Source: Oasisia sp. SBJ-2009 (Eukaryota > Annelida > Polychaeta > Sabellida > Siboglinidae). Taken from it: a stretch of DNA of 64,000 nt. Below are positions 13,601-22,480 of the stretch, one piece after another. Where the stretch lies: positions 27,843,101 to 27,907,100 of the forward strand of contig OZ024857.1 in assembly GCA_964017155.1 (NCBI GenBank). Reading direction: 5' to 3'. The notes under the pieces are model-generated. The model made no database searches, was not told where the DNA came from, and saw only the letters and a list, made by a program, of their open reading frames with translations. Made by a program: the position numbers and the translations under genes. Each line of letters opens with the position of its first letter. Positions within the stretch are counted from its first letter, which is position 1.

Positions 13601-14270
13601 CCCCATATAACTCACCTTTTGTATGACGGCCTGAGTGACCAGTGCAGTCACACTTGATGTGTCACATGGTTTGTTGGTGTCAGAGGGCAGAGGTCGACCT
13701 AGAGGTCATGCAGCCGCTCAATCGTCTGCTCCTCATGTTCCAAGGTCCTATGAAGGTCATCAAGAAGCGACACGACAAAGAGCTCGATTTCAATAAAATG
13801 TCTAGTCGTGTCGGCAACCTCAAAGACACTGAGCAGTTGAAAAGTGTAAGTTTTTGCCAATGATGTTTCAGCTATGTTTAGAATTGTATGAGGGTACAGG
13901 CTTGTTGTCATATGTTGTTTTATTAACTAATAACTGTGACTGATTGTATAAATTTAAATTGTATTGTGTAGGTCTACAATTTTTATTATTCTAGACTACC
14001 AGTTTAAAACACTGGTAGTCTAGTTTGTATTATGTTGTGTATGTTATGCAGATGAGGATGACAATTTACTGATCTGAGCAGAAGTTCAGATTTGACATAA
14101 TAATGAGTTCACATGATAGTGTTCATGGTTACCAGGTAGTCATAGAAATAATGACTGTCAGTTTTTTGGAAATCACATGGATTGGTGACGCCCTAAATGT
14201 ATGTTTAATATGATAATGATATATATATATATATTAATTATATATATATGTGTATATATGTCTATGTATG

Positions 14271-14311
<41 letters not shown>

Positions 14312-17300
14312 TAGTTACTAATAAATCAAGTTGCACAATGAAGAAGCTCGGGTGAATAAACAATATATACAATTTGTATCTTAAAAATAAATTCGTAGCA
14401 AGCTTGCTGCTGATACAATTCTGTTGACTTGACTGGTGCTGTTGACAGATGAATGAGGAGTTACAACATGCACGGCGCACGTACGAGGCTCTCAACGCCC
14501 AGCTCCTGGACGAGTTGCCTCAGCTCTATGTCCTCACGCTCGACGTACTGAAGGAGTGCATCGCTCGCTTCGTGCACTCACAGAAGAACTTCTTCGACAA
14601 ATCACTGCAACTTGTGGAACAACTGCTGTCTGTGAGTGGTAACTTGTAGAACTGTCTGTCCGTCCGTCCGTCCGTCCGTCCGTCCGTCCGTCCGTCCGTC
14701 CGTCCGTCCGTCCGTCCGTCCGTCCGTCCGTCCGTCCGTCCGTCCGTCCGTCCGTCCGTCCGTCCGTCTCTCCGTCTCTCTCGCCCTCGCCCTCGCCCTC
14801 GCCCTCTTTCTCCTCTCCTCCGTCTCTCCCTCTATCTCTCTCTTTCTCTCTCTCGTTCTCACGGTATGTTACTTTCTTCTCTCCTCTTGCCCTCTCTTTC
14901 TCCCTCCCTCTGTCACAACCCTCCCTGACTCTCCCATCTCTCCCTCTCCCTCACACACATACATATACATGCATAAACATACACCCATAAGTCATAGAAC
15001 ATATACACAGTACATCAGTGTGTCGTGCACTTGACCTGTCACTGACCACTGTCTCTGTTGCAGCTGTCGTTTGTGCTGTGTGCAAGTGACGCCAACATTG
15101 TGGAAGACTTCAGTGTGGCCCACATCTCTGTCATAGACTCTCTCTCTAGTCTCAGCTTCCTGCCCAAGACATTCAGTCCTCAGTCAGAAGAGAAGAAGCC
15201 CAGCAAAGGACGCAAGTCCCTCGACTCCAAGGGACCTGTGGTGTGTGTCTTTTAATTTAATGTTACCAGCAACAATTTTCTTGTTATATGTACAAATTTC
15301 ATCAGATTTAAAAACCATTTGGAAGTTTAATTATTTCTTTTTGACTTTATAGACTCTGCCCTGTTCCAAGGATGATCGTATTAGTGAGGTTTAATTGTGT
15401 AATGTTTCTATATATTTGATCAGTCACCAAATGTGTGTAAACACACATGCCTGCCATGTAATGTTATGTTTTAACAACTTTAATAATTGTCACATCTTGT
15501 CCAAATTGAAGTTGTGCTGTGTCTACATTTTAGTTTATTCTAAGGTACCAGCCTGATAAGTTGACACTTCTCTGGTAGTCAAAAGACAGCGATGTAAACA
15601 TTGTTTCCTGTTTAATTCACTACCTGTTTTGCGCTCAGCCTTACATTGCATCTGTCAAAGATCTGACAAATAGTATCATTACTGTAATACAAAATTCATG
15701 GACTCTGACCTTGTTGAACATTTCCAGAAGTATTCACTTGTTTGTGGAAAGTTCAGATTTGTCATAGGCAAGACATGGATGACTAGATAATATATCTGAT
15801 GATATATGTTTCTCCGCCTGTGCCTGTAGGACACAGACCTGGGAGTCCAGACAGAGAGTCTGCGTGTGCTGGTGACACAGACCTACTCCCCCGGCCAGCT
15901 GTTCACCGTCGTCTCAGACTTCCAAGGCCAGCAGCCCATGGACGTGTCGGCCCCCAGTGGCACGGTGGTAGGGGTGATCAAGGAGGGCGACCCCATGGGA
16001 AACAAAGACCGGTGGTTCGTCGACACTGGAGGTAGGTATCTGTGTGTTGTTTAGTGTATGTATCAATACTAGTGTTGTGTGATGGGTTCTTGTTGTTATA
16101 AGTCTGATTGCTACAGGAAGTATAAATGTGACCCACCAGTTCACATTGAGCTGCTTCTCTCTGGTGCATGTTATGAGCTATGAGTAAAAACACTACAGCA
16201 CCCAGTTTTATAAATGAGTTTCTGATGTGAAACAGTCGGGGATAAAGTAATCTTTCATGTGACAGCCTTGAGAATAAGCGACACTGAAGTAACATTTTAC
16301 CCCCCTCTTAGTGCTCTATTCAAATGTGCAGTAAAAACAACATATCTTTTCTGAGAGAAGTGTATCATATTGGCTTGGTGGGTCGCAAATAATGCTGTCT
16401 CCAGAAGAGAATTTCCATTCTACGAGAATGACCAGTGTGTAATTAATAAAGTGCCATTGTATTACATTGTCATAATGCATAAGAATATTTCTGGTTTAAA
16501 AAAAAGTATTTTCACCATACTTGGTGAAAGTTATGCACAATTGTATTGACATAGTAAATGGCCCATTGTGGAGTAGCTTGGCCAAAACTCTGTACACAGT
16601 ATACCACTGAGGTTGATATCATGTCTTGGATTTAAATTTACACATTTGTTATATAACTTATACAACTGACAAATTTATTTATTTTTACTATTCATTTTTA
16701 TTTTTAAATGGTGTTTATCTACATGTATAAATTGTATATTTATCATTTGTACAACCAGTTGTACTGCTCATTATCCTTATCAGTTATACTACACTTTTGT
16801 ATTATCTAACTTATAACCTTATTTAATCATTATCTACTCAGATTTGTACTATATTTATTTTTAAAGGTAGTTTATGTGCATGTGTCAACTGTGGGTTTTT
16901 ACCTGAAATAAACGTATTTGTATTCATTGCTCGAAGTACAGACTGTGTTTCAAACATTCACCCACATATCCCATCTCCATTGCAGTGTCCAAAGGTTTCA
17001 TACCAAAGAAATTTCTAGCCCCACTGAAAGAAACAAGCTCGGTAGATGGCGCTGCCAGTCCTCTGACCCCCGACCTCATGAGTGTCGGTGACTCATCATT
17101 CGACCTGAGTCCATTGGCATTTGAGGTGAGCCACAAGTCTTATGATATGTGGTGCGAATAGCCAGTTTTTAGAACGAAATGTGGAGTGTTTTAATGTTAG
17201 TGTGTTTACAGATAGAAACGTGCAGTTTTGTGATATAATTTACAATTGATCAAATGTAACAAAAAATACTCATCCTCCAGATGGTGCAATGTGAGAAGGC

Positions 17301-18841
17301 GGTTTTCTAGAATAATTATAATTTAAAACAAAATTGTTTTGCGTTCTGAATTACCTTTCCAATGTCTCAGTTATATGTGAAGTTTGACTTTTCATCATTT
17401 AAGTATCAAAGTCCTGTGTCATTGTTACATCAGCATCCAAACACGACCACAGTTGAACAGTAGTTTGTTAATCTGTTGGACACATCCATGTAGTCTGTGT
17501 ATGCAAGGGTCAAAACAAGTTTCTTTTATTTAGTATTACATTCTCATGACTAAACAAAATATCCAGTTCCAAAACAAAACTGATTGGCAATAGTGCCAAA
17601 GTTAGCAGAGTTAACTGCAATACTGTTTGATGTTTAATTATCCCACATTCTCAACGCCAGATTTCCAGTTATAAATAACTGCTCTGCCAATTCTGGGCAG
17701 AGGAGCGGGCACCTTCCCTTTGAAATGGTTTATTCATACTGTTTGGGATAAAAATCAACTATTGTGTTTCATACAGACTTGTGACACTAGCCTAGATTCG
17801 ACACTGTCTGTGCCACTGTATGAGGGCGCCACTGCTGCCCCTCGCTCACCTCGCTCCCCCTCGGTGGCAGCACCAGTCGATGAGAAGACGGAGAAGCCAT
17901 ATAGCGATGATCCAACACAAGACGTTTGCGCTGAGTCTGGCGATAACACAGAAGAAGATGCACAGGTGGGGAACTAGGCAGCTACTTACAGTAACTATGG
18001 GTGGGACTTAGTTCAACTTGTGTCTAAGGGGACATATGTCGTTATTTGTCAGATAAAAACTTGACAATTGTACCATATTTTAAAGTTGGCATGACGAATC
18101 CGATTAGAACTGGATCCATGTTAGATTGTGTGTCCTTGACATTGACTTTCAAGCTAAATCGTTACTAAACGTAAAATATAATTTTATCGATACCACTACA
18201 GTTTTGTTTGTGAGTGTGTACAGATCAAGACGAAAACAACTGAACAAAGATGATGACAATATCTTGTCTACAGTTCTTTTACATCATGCTTCCTCATGTC
18301 TGCACATCCCAGTGCATGACATACTTTTTGAATTATCCCTAATGTGTCGTGGTTTCCACTCTTTAGAACTACTTCCCACTGGCAGATCCACTTGATTTAT
18401 TAAGGAAGTATTCAACCATTCTGTAGTTATCTGTTCACAAATATCCACCATTTTTATAGCCCTTTTATATAGATGAATGAAATGAGGCAATGTGGCGTAA
18501 ACAAAATGACTTATTAATTAATATTTAAATAATTAATATTCTTACCCACTTCCAATTAGCAACTATAGTTCTGTATGTACTGTATGAAACCAAAGTATAA
18601 TTCTGTTGTTTTCTGAACACATCTGGATTGTGCGTTATCATACATCTTGCTACAATTTCAGTATTACCGGGCAGTGTATGCCTTTGAGGCGCGATACCCC
18701 ATCGAAGTCACTCTAAGGGACGGAATGCTCATCAGAGTAATTAAGTCACATGACCTCGATGGCAACTCGGAATGGTGGTTGGTCGAGACGGAGGATGGTT
18801 GTCAAGGTTACGCCCCGGCCAACTACCTGTACAACGCCTGA
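2501..18841 (+). CDS. DNMBP: DNMBP/Tuba-like Rho guanine nucleotide exchange factor (5' part outside window)
   Basis: Seventeen exons: 2501-2577, 3833-3977, 6620-6870, 7339-7462, 7877-7968, 8516-8665, 9804-9909, 10234-10349, 10977-11081, 12683-12814, 13684-13845, 14449-14631, 15064-15240, 15830-16031, 16986-17125, 17777-17965, 18662-18841. Phases join throughout and give 842 complete residues and a TGA stop. Order seen (residue 1 = codon at 2503): Glu-rich coiled coil (1-115), DH (about 120-320, with the CR3 signature [19 protein letters not shown]), BAR (about 325-570), atypical SH3 (about 620-690), Ser/Pro linker, C-terminal SH3 (784-842). In the family this order fits DNMBP, a Cdc42 GEF that links dynamin, membrane curvature and actin; the short paralogues ARHGEF37/38 share DH-BAR-SH3-SH3. 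The coiled coil before DH favours DNMBP. The N-terminal SH3 domains of DNMBP would lie upstream of the window. First base is phase 2 of a split codon, so the gene is 5'-partial here. Confidence 0.92.
2578..3832 (+). other. DNMBP-like intron with degenerate tgtctgtc repeats
   Basis: From about 2625 to 2950 the intron is a degenerate tgtcagactgtc repeat that turns into an exact 12-mer (cgactgtctgtc, about six copies, 2870-2940). Overlapping open frames here are by-products of the repeat. Beyond 2960 I see no gene or recognisable element. Confidence 0.8.
3833..3977 (+). CDS. DNMBP: DNMBP-like exon 2 in window: acidic coiled coil
   Basis: Ends CTCAAAG before donor gtcagt (phase 1). The start is ambiguous among three in-frame AGs (exon starting 3833, 3836 or 3839) because the acceptor reads gagcagcag behind a weak pyrimidine tract. 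It encodes an acidic run ([11 protein letters not shown]) and a helix ending [13 protein letters not shown]-like element begins 14 bases after the donor. Confidence 0.78.
3992..4343. mobile_element. MITE-like element, 352 bp, 8-bp target duplication (hAT-like)
   Basis: The ends are inverted repeats of 38 bases with one mismatch: ggtaatcttatacttaactg at the left and its complement cagttaagtataagattacc at the right. Flanking it is the exact 8-base direct repeat cttctttc (3984-3991 and 4344-4351), the duplication size of hAT elements. A second inverted pair lies inside (around 4050-4085 and 4165-4210). There is no coding capacity. It sits 14 bases downstream of the donor at 3978. Confidence 0.85.
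4352..6619 (+). other. DNMBP-like intron, second half; degenerate ggtagtc motifs
   Basis: Between 4640 and 4830 the word ctggtagtc recurs irregularly. 5740-6068 is one copy of a dispersed repeat listed separately. The rest is AT-rich with no exon or RNA gene that I can support. Confidence 0.6.
5740..6068. repeat. Dispersed repeat family R1, copy 1
   Basis: Shares diverged blocks in the same order with 17520-17725: tatttaatattacattcc, then aaaattgattggcaat, agcagagttaa, tttgatgttta, ctgctctgcca and a gggcagaggagc block. Two copies in introns of one gene suggest an interspersed element; no coding region is seen. Confidence 0.7.
6620..6870 (+). CDS. DNMBP: DNMBP-like exon 3 in window: coiled coil and start of DH domain
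   Basis: Acceptor tgattgtag, donor AAG|gtgcta, phase 1 to 0. A Gln/Glu/Arg-rich helix ([20 protein letters not shown]) runs into the first DH helix, with [16 protein letters not shown] matching conserved region 1 of DH domains (an E-x-x-F/Y-L pattern). Confidence 0.9.
7339..7462 (+). CDS. DNMBP: DNMBP-like exon 4 in window: DH domain
   Basis: Acceptor gttccag, donor ATAATAG|gtatgtg, phase 0 to 1. Encodes [20 protein letters not shown], the DH segment that in this family reads LF-x-N-h-x-x-I. A (CA)n tract begins about 95 bases after the donor. Confidence 0.9.
7555..7650. repeat. (CA)n microsatellite with CACG variants
   Basis: Runs of ca dinucleotide interrupted by cacgcacg near 7595-7612. 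It lies in the intron between the exons ending 7462 and starting 7877. Confidence 0.95.
7877..7968 (+). CDS. DNMBP: DNMBP-like exon 5 in window: DH domain
   Basis: Acceptor ctattgtag, donor AAG|gtgaca, phase 1 to 0. Encodes [20 protein letters not shown], corresponding to the DH helix with the Y-x-x-Y-C-x-N-x-x-x-A pattern found in many RhoGEFs. Confidence 0.9.
7999..8050. repeat. 17-bp tandem repeat, three copies
   Basis: accctgtgttcctcctt is repeated three times about 30 bases after the donor at 7969. Confidence 0.9.
8325..8515. repeat. Tandem repeats running into the acceptor of the exon at 8516
   Basis: First a 34-bp unit (attgggattcccaccagtag...) twice, then imperfect copies of gcctgagtgttgtactgtgg plus cccggtgttg. 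The last copy ends cccggtgttgcag, the real acceptor. An earlier copy reads cccggtgttgtgg, so the acceptor-bearing sequence itself was duplicated. Confidence 0.85.
8516..8665 (+). CDS. DNMBP: DNMBP-like exon 6 in window: DH conserved region 3
   Basis: Acceptor ggtgttgcag, donor AAG|gtgagg, both phase 0, exactly 50 codons. Contains the clearest DH signature in the window, [19 protein letters not shown]. The acceptor is the last unit of an imperfect tandem repeat starting near 8405. Confidence 0.95.
8666..9803 (+). other. DNMBP-like intron with SINE-like and R2 remnants
   Basis: About 9296-9370 looks like an old SINE fragment: aagttttgaaatggcaggga matches the start of the SINE at 13293 in the same orientation. 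About 9380-9640 is the first copy of dispersed family R2. Elsewhere nothing is recognised. Confidence 0.5.
9380..9640. repeat. Dispersed repeat family R2, copy 1
   Basis: Shares with 15560-15735 the ordered blocks gatgtaaaca, ttgtttcctgttt, ctacctgtttt/tacctgtttt, aatagtat/cagtat and tacaaaattcat(t/g)gact. Diverged, non-coding. Confidence 0.65.
9804..9909 (+). CDS. DNMBP: DNMBP-like exon 7 in window: last DH helices
   Basis: Acceptor gtgttcag, donor CTCG|gtaggt, phase 0 to 1. Encodes the H-x-D-x-x-x-L-x-x-A segment ([20 protein letters not shown]) that follows CR3 in DH domains and ends in a helix rich in Lys/Arg. Confidence 0.9.
10234..10349 (+). CDS. DNMBP: DNMBP-like exon 8 in window: DH-BAR junction
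   Basis: Acceptor ttgtttaag, donor CAG|gtgaga, phase 1 to 0. Encodes a basic helix ([20 protein letters not shown]) and then [10 protein letters not shown], the usual beginning of the BAR domain in DNMBP-type proteins. No PH domain follows the DH domain, as expected for this family. Confidence 0.88.
10977..11081 (+). CDS. DNMBP: DNMBP-like exon 9 in window: BAR domain
   Basis: Acceptor tgtttgtag, donor CAG|gtaagt, phase 0 to 0, 35 codons. Charged helix with [20 protein letters not shown] followed by a hydrophobic segment, in keeping with BAR helix 1. The 62-bp minisatellite begins about 50 bases after the donor. Confidence 0.88.
11133..12237. repeat. 62-bp minisatellite, about 18 copies, with acceptor- and donor-like sites
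   Basis: The unit runs gttgtgtctgtaggtactag, atctgtaccctgtgactcta, caggaccggatatgtgccgttc. One copy near 11562 lacks about nine bases. Every copy has a pyrimidine-containing acceptor-like ctgtgactctacag|GAC and, about 33 bases later, a donor-like CTGTAG|gtacta. It starts about 50 bases after the donor at 11082. 12238-12682 holds no recognised element. Confidence 0.96.
12683..12814 (+). CDS. DNMBP: DNMBP-like exon 10 in window: BAR domain
   Basis: Acceptor gtgctacag, donor CTTT|gtaagt, phase 0 to 0, 44 codons. Encodes [12 protein letters not shown] and a second helix ending CLYQTF. The last 12 exon bases and the donor are the first copy of a 28-bp tandem array, so eight identical donors follow one another. 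Confidence 0.9.
12803..13016. repeat. 28-bp minisatellite containing the exon's own splice donor, eight copies
   Basis: The unit ctaccagacctttgtaagtc plus acttgtct begins in the coding exon ending 12814. The donor TTT|gtaagt recurs at 12815, 12843, 12871, 12899, 12927, 12955, 12983 and 13011. Variation is limited to tat/tct and ctacc/cttcc. The frame is open only to a TAA at 12874, so a downstream donor beyond the third would give a premature stop. Confidence 0.97.
13016..13291. repeat. (CCTCT)n pentanucleotide tract with a CCTCG block
   Basis: About 55 pentamers; a central block (about 13183-13250) has cctcg instead of cctct. It links the 28-bp donor array to a SINE head at 13293; read on the minus strand it is a (GGAGA)n tail directly after the SINE sequence. 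Confidence 0.97.
13292..13377 (-). mobile_element. tRNA-derived SINE head with pentamer tail
   Basis: On the minus strand: an A-box-like tggtcgcgtggtagagc, an anticodon-loop-like ctgtcaa (GTC in anticodon position, tRNA-Asp-like), and a B box ggttcaatccc with a perfect five-base T stem (ggtgg/ccacc). It continues into ccatttcaaaactta and then the (GGAGA)n tract. The acceptor stem is imperfect, and a second copy exists near 46300, so this is a SINE and not a tRNA gene. Confidence 0.75.
13684..13845 (+). CDS. DNMBP: DNMBP-like exon 11 in window: BAR domain
   Basis: Acceptor ttggtgtcag, donor AAAAGT|gtaagt, phase 0 to 0, 54 codons. Encodes the BAR core with P-L-x-x-L-L-x-x-F-x-G-P and the basic stretch [15 protein letters not shown], which matches the K-R-x-x-K-x-L-D-Y/F pattern of BAR helix 2. 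Confidence 0.92.
13846..14448 (+). other. DNMBP-like intron with a 13-bp perfect hairpin and (TA)n tract
   Basis: 13991-14023 reads ctagactaccagt, seven bases, actggtagtctag: a perfect 13-bp inverted repeat using the ctggtagtc word that also recurs near 4640-4830. 14218-14310 is (TA)n. No gene is seen. Confidence 0.8.
14449..14631 (+). CDS. DNMBP: DNMBP-like exon 12 in window: BAR domain
   Basis: Acceptor gttgacag, donor CTGTCT|gtgagt, phase 0 to 0, 61 codons. Encodes [20 protein letters not shown], the A-x-N-x-Q-L-L-x-E-L-P pattern shared by BAR helix 3, and the final helix. A (tccg)n tract begins about 20 bases after the donor. Confidence 0.93.
14647..14770. repeat. (TCCG)n microsatellite just after a splice donor
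   Basis: About 30 copies of gtcc/tccg starting near the donor at 14632, followed by ctctcc-rich sequence to about 14950. The long open frames over it come from the four-base period. Confidence 0.95.
15064..15240 (+). CDS. DNMBP: DNMBP-like exon 13 in window: BAR end and linker
   Basis: Acceptor ctctgttgcag, donor CCTGTG|gtgtgt, phase 0 to 0, 59 codons. The first part completes the BAR domain; the rest is a Ser/Lys-rich linker ([12 protein letters not shown]) before the first C-terminal SH3. Confidence 0.88.
15560..15735. repeat. Dispersed repeat family R2, copy 2
   Basis: Second diverged copy of the element at 9380-9640, same orientation, in the intron 15241-15829. That intron holds nothing else that I recognise. 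Confidence 0.65.
15830..16031 (+). CDS. DNMBP: DNMBP-like exon 14 in window: SH3 domain, first part
   Basis: Acceptor gcctgtag, donor ACTGGAG|gtaggt, phase 0 to 1. Encodes the RT-loop, n-Src and diverging strands of an atypical SH3 ([13 protein letters not shown], then DRWFVD with the conserved Trp). The ALYDY motif of canonical SH3 domains is replaced by LFTVVSDF, so ligand choice may differ. Confidence 0.88.
16032..16985 (+). other. DNMBP-like intron, no recognised element
   Basis: AT-rich, without tandem arrays, inverted repeats or coding sequence that I could find. The introns 17126-17776 (apart from R1 copy 2) and 17966-18661 look the same. Confidence 0.5.
16986..17125 (+). CDS. DNMBP: DNMBP-like exon 15 in window: SH3 end and Ser-rich linker
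   Basis: Acceptor ccattgcag, donor TTTGAG|gtgagc, phase 1 to 0. GFIPKKFL replaces the usual G-x-x-P-x-N-Y-L closing motif of SH3. The linker after it carries several Ser-Pro and Thr-Pro pairs, as in SPLTPDL. Confidence 0.88.
17520..17725. repeat. Dispersed repeat family R1, copy 2
   Basis: Same block order as 5740-6068, in the same orientation, with substitutions and length changes. It ends at tccctttgaaatgg, about 50 bases before the acceptor at 17776. Confidence 0.7.
17777..17965 (+). CDS. DNMBP: DNMBP-like exon 16 in window: disordered linker
   Basis: Acceptor ttcatacag, donor GCACAG|gtgggg, phase 0 to 0, 63 codons. Low-complexity acidic and Ser/Pro-rich stretch ([13 protein letters not shown], then EDAQ) between the two C-terminal SH3 domains. 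No fold is recognised. Called from phase, splice sites and position. Confidence 0.82.
18662..18841 (+). CDS. DNMBP: DNMBP-like exon 17 in window: C-terminal SH3 and stop
   Basis: Acceptor caatttcag, stop TGA at 18839-18841. Encodes a canonical SH3: AVYAFEAR for ALYDF, the Trp pair in SEWWLVE, and GYAPANYL for G-x-x-P-x-N-Y. In the family this last SH3 binds proline-rich actin regulators (N-WASP/Ena-type in DNMBP). The protein ends two residues after the domain. Confidence 0.95.
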   Translation, partial: YYRAVYAFEARYPIEVTLRDGMLIRVIKSHDLDGNSEWWLVETEDGCQGYAPANYLYNA

Positions 18842-19490
18842 TTAAGTAATCACTGCAAGTGTGTAAGACCGTCATGTTTCACTGATGCCTTTCTGTCGAG
18901 ATCTCGCTCACTGACAGTTGTGTGAGTCCCCGCGGGGTTGTTACAGATTCACTGTGTACCATTCAGCTTCCCAAGGATGGAGTTGAGATAAAGAAAACAA
19001 CACTAATCAAATTACAGATTAGAGTCTATTTAATAAAAACACTAAAAATACAGTTAAACCTTTCCTTGTGACCAGATCACTAATACAACCACGGCGTGAT
19101 GATAGGCAGCTTTGGACAGGCACACATTATTTCCATGACATTAAACTATAGGGAATTTCTTCCAGTAATATTGTCACCTTGCTATTCAGGTTACTGTGAC
19201 CTAGTTCGAAAGATAAACTTAACACTGAGAATCTGCTGTGTGTAGTGATTACGAAATTGTGTACCCTGTACAGTCTAAACTGTTATTATCATACTGAAAT
19301 AACTTGGTTTACAACACTACAAAAACATTAAAAAAACATGTCAAACCTGCAAATAATGTCACTTTTTGGAGATATCAAAATGTGAACATTTAAAACTGGA
19401 TCTTAAGCCAAGATTAAGGCATTAATCACACATTAATGTAATGCATCAGTCTTGACTTGATGATACCTAATAAAACTGTTGGGTGTACTG
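18842..19490 (+). terminator. DNMBP-like 3' UTR with candidate poly(A) signals
   Basis: AATAAA hexamers follow the stop codon at 19032-19037 and 19469-19474 on the coding strand. Either could serve; a (TA)n tract starts just beyond the second (about 19515-19560). The cleavage position is not visible. Confidence 0.55.
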
Positions 19491-19526
19491 CGTCCAAATA
19501 TATGTGTAACTTATATGTATATATAC

Positions 19527-19563
<37 letters not shown>

Positions 19564-21184
19564 CATATATACATATATGTAATTATATTATATAATACAG
19601 ACACATATATTCTCCGTACAAAGACTGTACATGAGAGTATTATTATTATATCATTTTCAAGTAGTATTATTTGCATGTAATACACACAAACACTTTGGAA
19701 ACAAACAAATTATGTTTCAATAATAATTTGGTTTATTCTGCTTTAAAATGTTAGTATATGAACATAATATTATGCTTTTTGTGTCTAATGCAGAAGTTCC
19801 CCTTCAGGCACCATGCCAACAATCACCTGCCAACTGCAACTGTTATGTCCATTGCATTAACTGTTTTATCATTAAAATGACCCCTCCATCCGCAGCAGTA
19901 TACTTTCTTGTAGGGTTTGTGTTCATCTGGGCCACATGGTCAGGCTGGGTGGACAAACTTTGTTTTTATTTAACAGTGTTTGCCTGTATATTCATAATTT
20001 CATATGAAGTAATATATTTTATGTATAATATCAGCATCATGCAAGGACGACTAGAGCAGCCACTCCATAAAGTGGTCAGACATTCTTTGTTGGAATGACG
20101 CCTGCACATAAGGGGTAGACTGCTGTATATTGAAATCAAACTGCTTGTAACTCTGAGAGAGAGAGCCAGATATTGCTGAATGTAGGATAGAGCTGTTGAA
20201 CGTAGGTCATAATGTGGTACAACACATTTCTCATCCAGAGTTCGGTGCTTCCTGGCTGGACTGGGCATACCATTTGAGTTGTGATGAGTTTGAGTGTCAT
20301 GTACAAATTGTGTACACAAGAGATGGAGAGATGTATCAGTGATTGTATTCGCTGCATGTACATTCATACAAGACCCAGCGTAAGCACACTGCGTACAAGA
20401 ATAGGACCTGGTGTGTAAGTTGTGTTACACCGAGTCTGTTTTCAGGTATATAATTTGTACATCATGACTATTCATGTTGTGGAAGTTTGCAATTTTACCA
20501 TACATCTTTGTCAGGTTCACAGCTGAGATGCAGGGGGCATTTAAACTGATTGTACGTAACCACGTCTGACCACATTATTTCAACTTAATCTAGTTTGTGA
20601 ATGGAATTAACTTCTTGTAGTTGTCGCTGATGTTTCAATTGACATCCATACAGCTGCTAATGCATCCATGTCTGCGTGATATATTTGTCTTTGAGCTGTT
20701 GTTTATTTATCACCTGCATTCAAGTGGCCATTATTGATATTACAGTACTTTTACGGTCACGCCTGTCACTGTGAGTAGATGCAAGGCATGGTCTCAGAGT
20801 CTACAGACACAAAACAGACATGTGGTATTTCATACTGGTTGACCCCACCAATATGGGGTGTGGCATTTGTACTTTTGATCAATCAAAACTGGCTTCAGAA
20901 CCAGAGCGAGGTGTCTACTGGAAGTTAAGCTTGCAGTTGTTAAGCTGATTTGTATTACTTTGTGCTATGACAAGTGGTATATTACATCATCACATGAGGT
21001 GTGTGTATTGTAGTTATGTTACAGATTAGTCTGGTATATTTTAATATAGTTTTTAAGGATGGTGACAGGTTTCACTGCCTTTATTTGATGCATAATTGTT
21101 ATTTGTTAATGTTCTCTGTCTGTGGATAGTGGTCTGCTTCTATGTGACCCACGAGGTTAGGCAAATGGGCAAGTCGTGGGAGGA

Positions 21185-21356
21185 GGTGGCTACTTGCTAA
21201 CCACTCACGTACAAATGTATGTAAAACACCTAATGTCAATCTTGTCAAAAGTACCTTCAGCCTAACCATAACCCACACCCTAACTCTGGACATTATTCCA
21301 CATACGAACAACCAGAAATAGGCATTTGTACATGAGTTGTTAGCAAGTAGCCATTG
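21185..21356. repeat. Inverted repeat (foldback), arms about 33 bp
   Basis: Left arm 21185-21217 (ggtggctacttgctaaccac...) is complementary to right arm 21323-21356 with few mismatches, around a roughly 105-base spacer. Probably a foldback or MITE remnant. Confidence 0.75.
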
Positions 21357-21997
21357 TCGTCCTAGGAGCTGGTTCACAATCACCAAGGAGGTCCCCACTA
21401 TTAACTTAAGGAGCTCCTACCATTAGTTGGTCTTACATTCAGTAGCAAGAGGTCCATGAATCATCCTGGTGGCTTGCAGCAGTTAGTTTTTTAAGAACAC
21501 ATTTATATTTCAAGTCAAATGATATTATATTGGAAGTGCAGAAAGTCACATTTAAGCCAAAAAAGGTGTCAAAATCTGCATCAGGGGTGTTTCTGCATCC
21601 ACCTGCATTGATCCATTTATGTTGAGAACTGAGCGAGCTCAGTGGTGTTAATGAAACAAGACCCAGGTTCTCAGATCTATTGGTTGTAGTGAGTAGCACT
21701 GAAGGGATATCTGTAATGAATGTGTGTATGTGTGAGTTTATGTCCATGTCAATGTGTTCTTTTTTGGTTCTTCCATTTGGTGTCCAGGTGACATCGGTTT
21801 TGTTTGTGCAGGGGATGTTAAAACATGGAACATTCATGTATCGATTAAACAATTACCCAATATTTTACTTATGGCAACTTGTTCAAAAGGTTTGTTGTTC
21901 TTCATAGTTAGCAAAAATCTATAATATGAACAGGGGTCATCTACAAACATAGAAGCATAAAATCGCAGATAAATACTGCATCTTATCATCTGTTTCT

Positions 21998-22077
21998 CAC
22001 ACGCACGCAGTGTAGCTATTTCTCACACGCACGCACGCAAACACACACACACACACACAGTGTAGCTATTTCTCACA

Positions 22078-22130
<53 letters not shown>

Positions 22131-22150
22131 ACACACATACACACACACAG
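21998..22150. repeat. (ACGC)n and (CA)n microsatellite
   Basis: The block tctcacacgcacgc ... cacagtgtagctattt is repeated, each copy holding a variable acgc/ca run. Located close to the presumed 3' end of the minus-strand gene. Confidence 0.93.
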
Positions 22151-22480
22151 TGTAGCTATTTGGTCTGACCCTCTCTCCCTACATAAACAACAGATCAGGT
22201 TTGACCCCTTCTTCAACAGAAAACAACTTAGTAAACAATTAACTGACCACCTCACTTCATAAGCAATTTAAACATCCCCCCATAAACAACAGGTGTAACC
22301 TTCTTCCTATTTTGCATACACAAAATGCAGTAGTCTATTCCCACCCCCGTTTATCCAAATACAGTTACTCCATCCTGATGTATGTAATTTCTGGATGACC
22401 CCATAAAAATATGAATATCACCTTATATTTAATAACATTCTTCATAGTGCATCCATTGCCTTTAAAAAAGAGAAACTTGC

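Larger units (their letters stand above)
19491..22480. other. Intergenic region between two convergent genes
   Basis: No gene is supported. Contents: (TA)n at 19515-19560; an inverted repeat at 21185-21217 and 21323-21356; (ACGC)n/(CA)n at about 21998-22150. Open frames of 60-137 codons are scattered without splice context, family resemblance or codon bias. Confidence 0.6.

Noticed and set aside
14602..15034. ORFs rich in RPSVRPSV or GRTDGRTD
   Set aside because: Translation of (TCCG)n; the tract follows a splice donor.
19748..20098. 116-codon hydrophobic ORF in the intergenic gap
   Set aside because: No family resemblance, no splice or promoter context, and AT-rich composition like the surroundings.
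21439..21852. 137-codon minus-strand ORF in the intergenic gap
   Set aside because: No recognisable domain, low-complexity neighbours, and no homologous pattern I could name.
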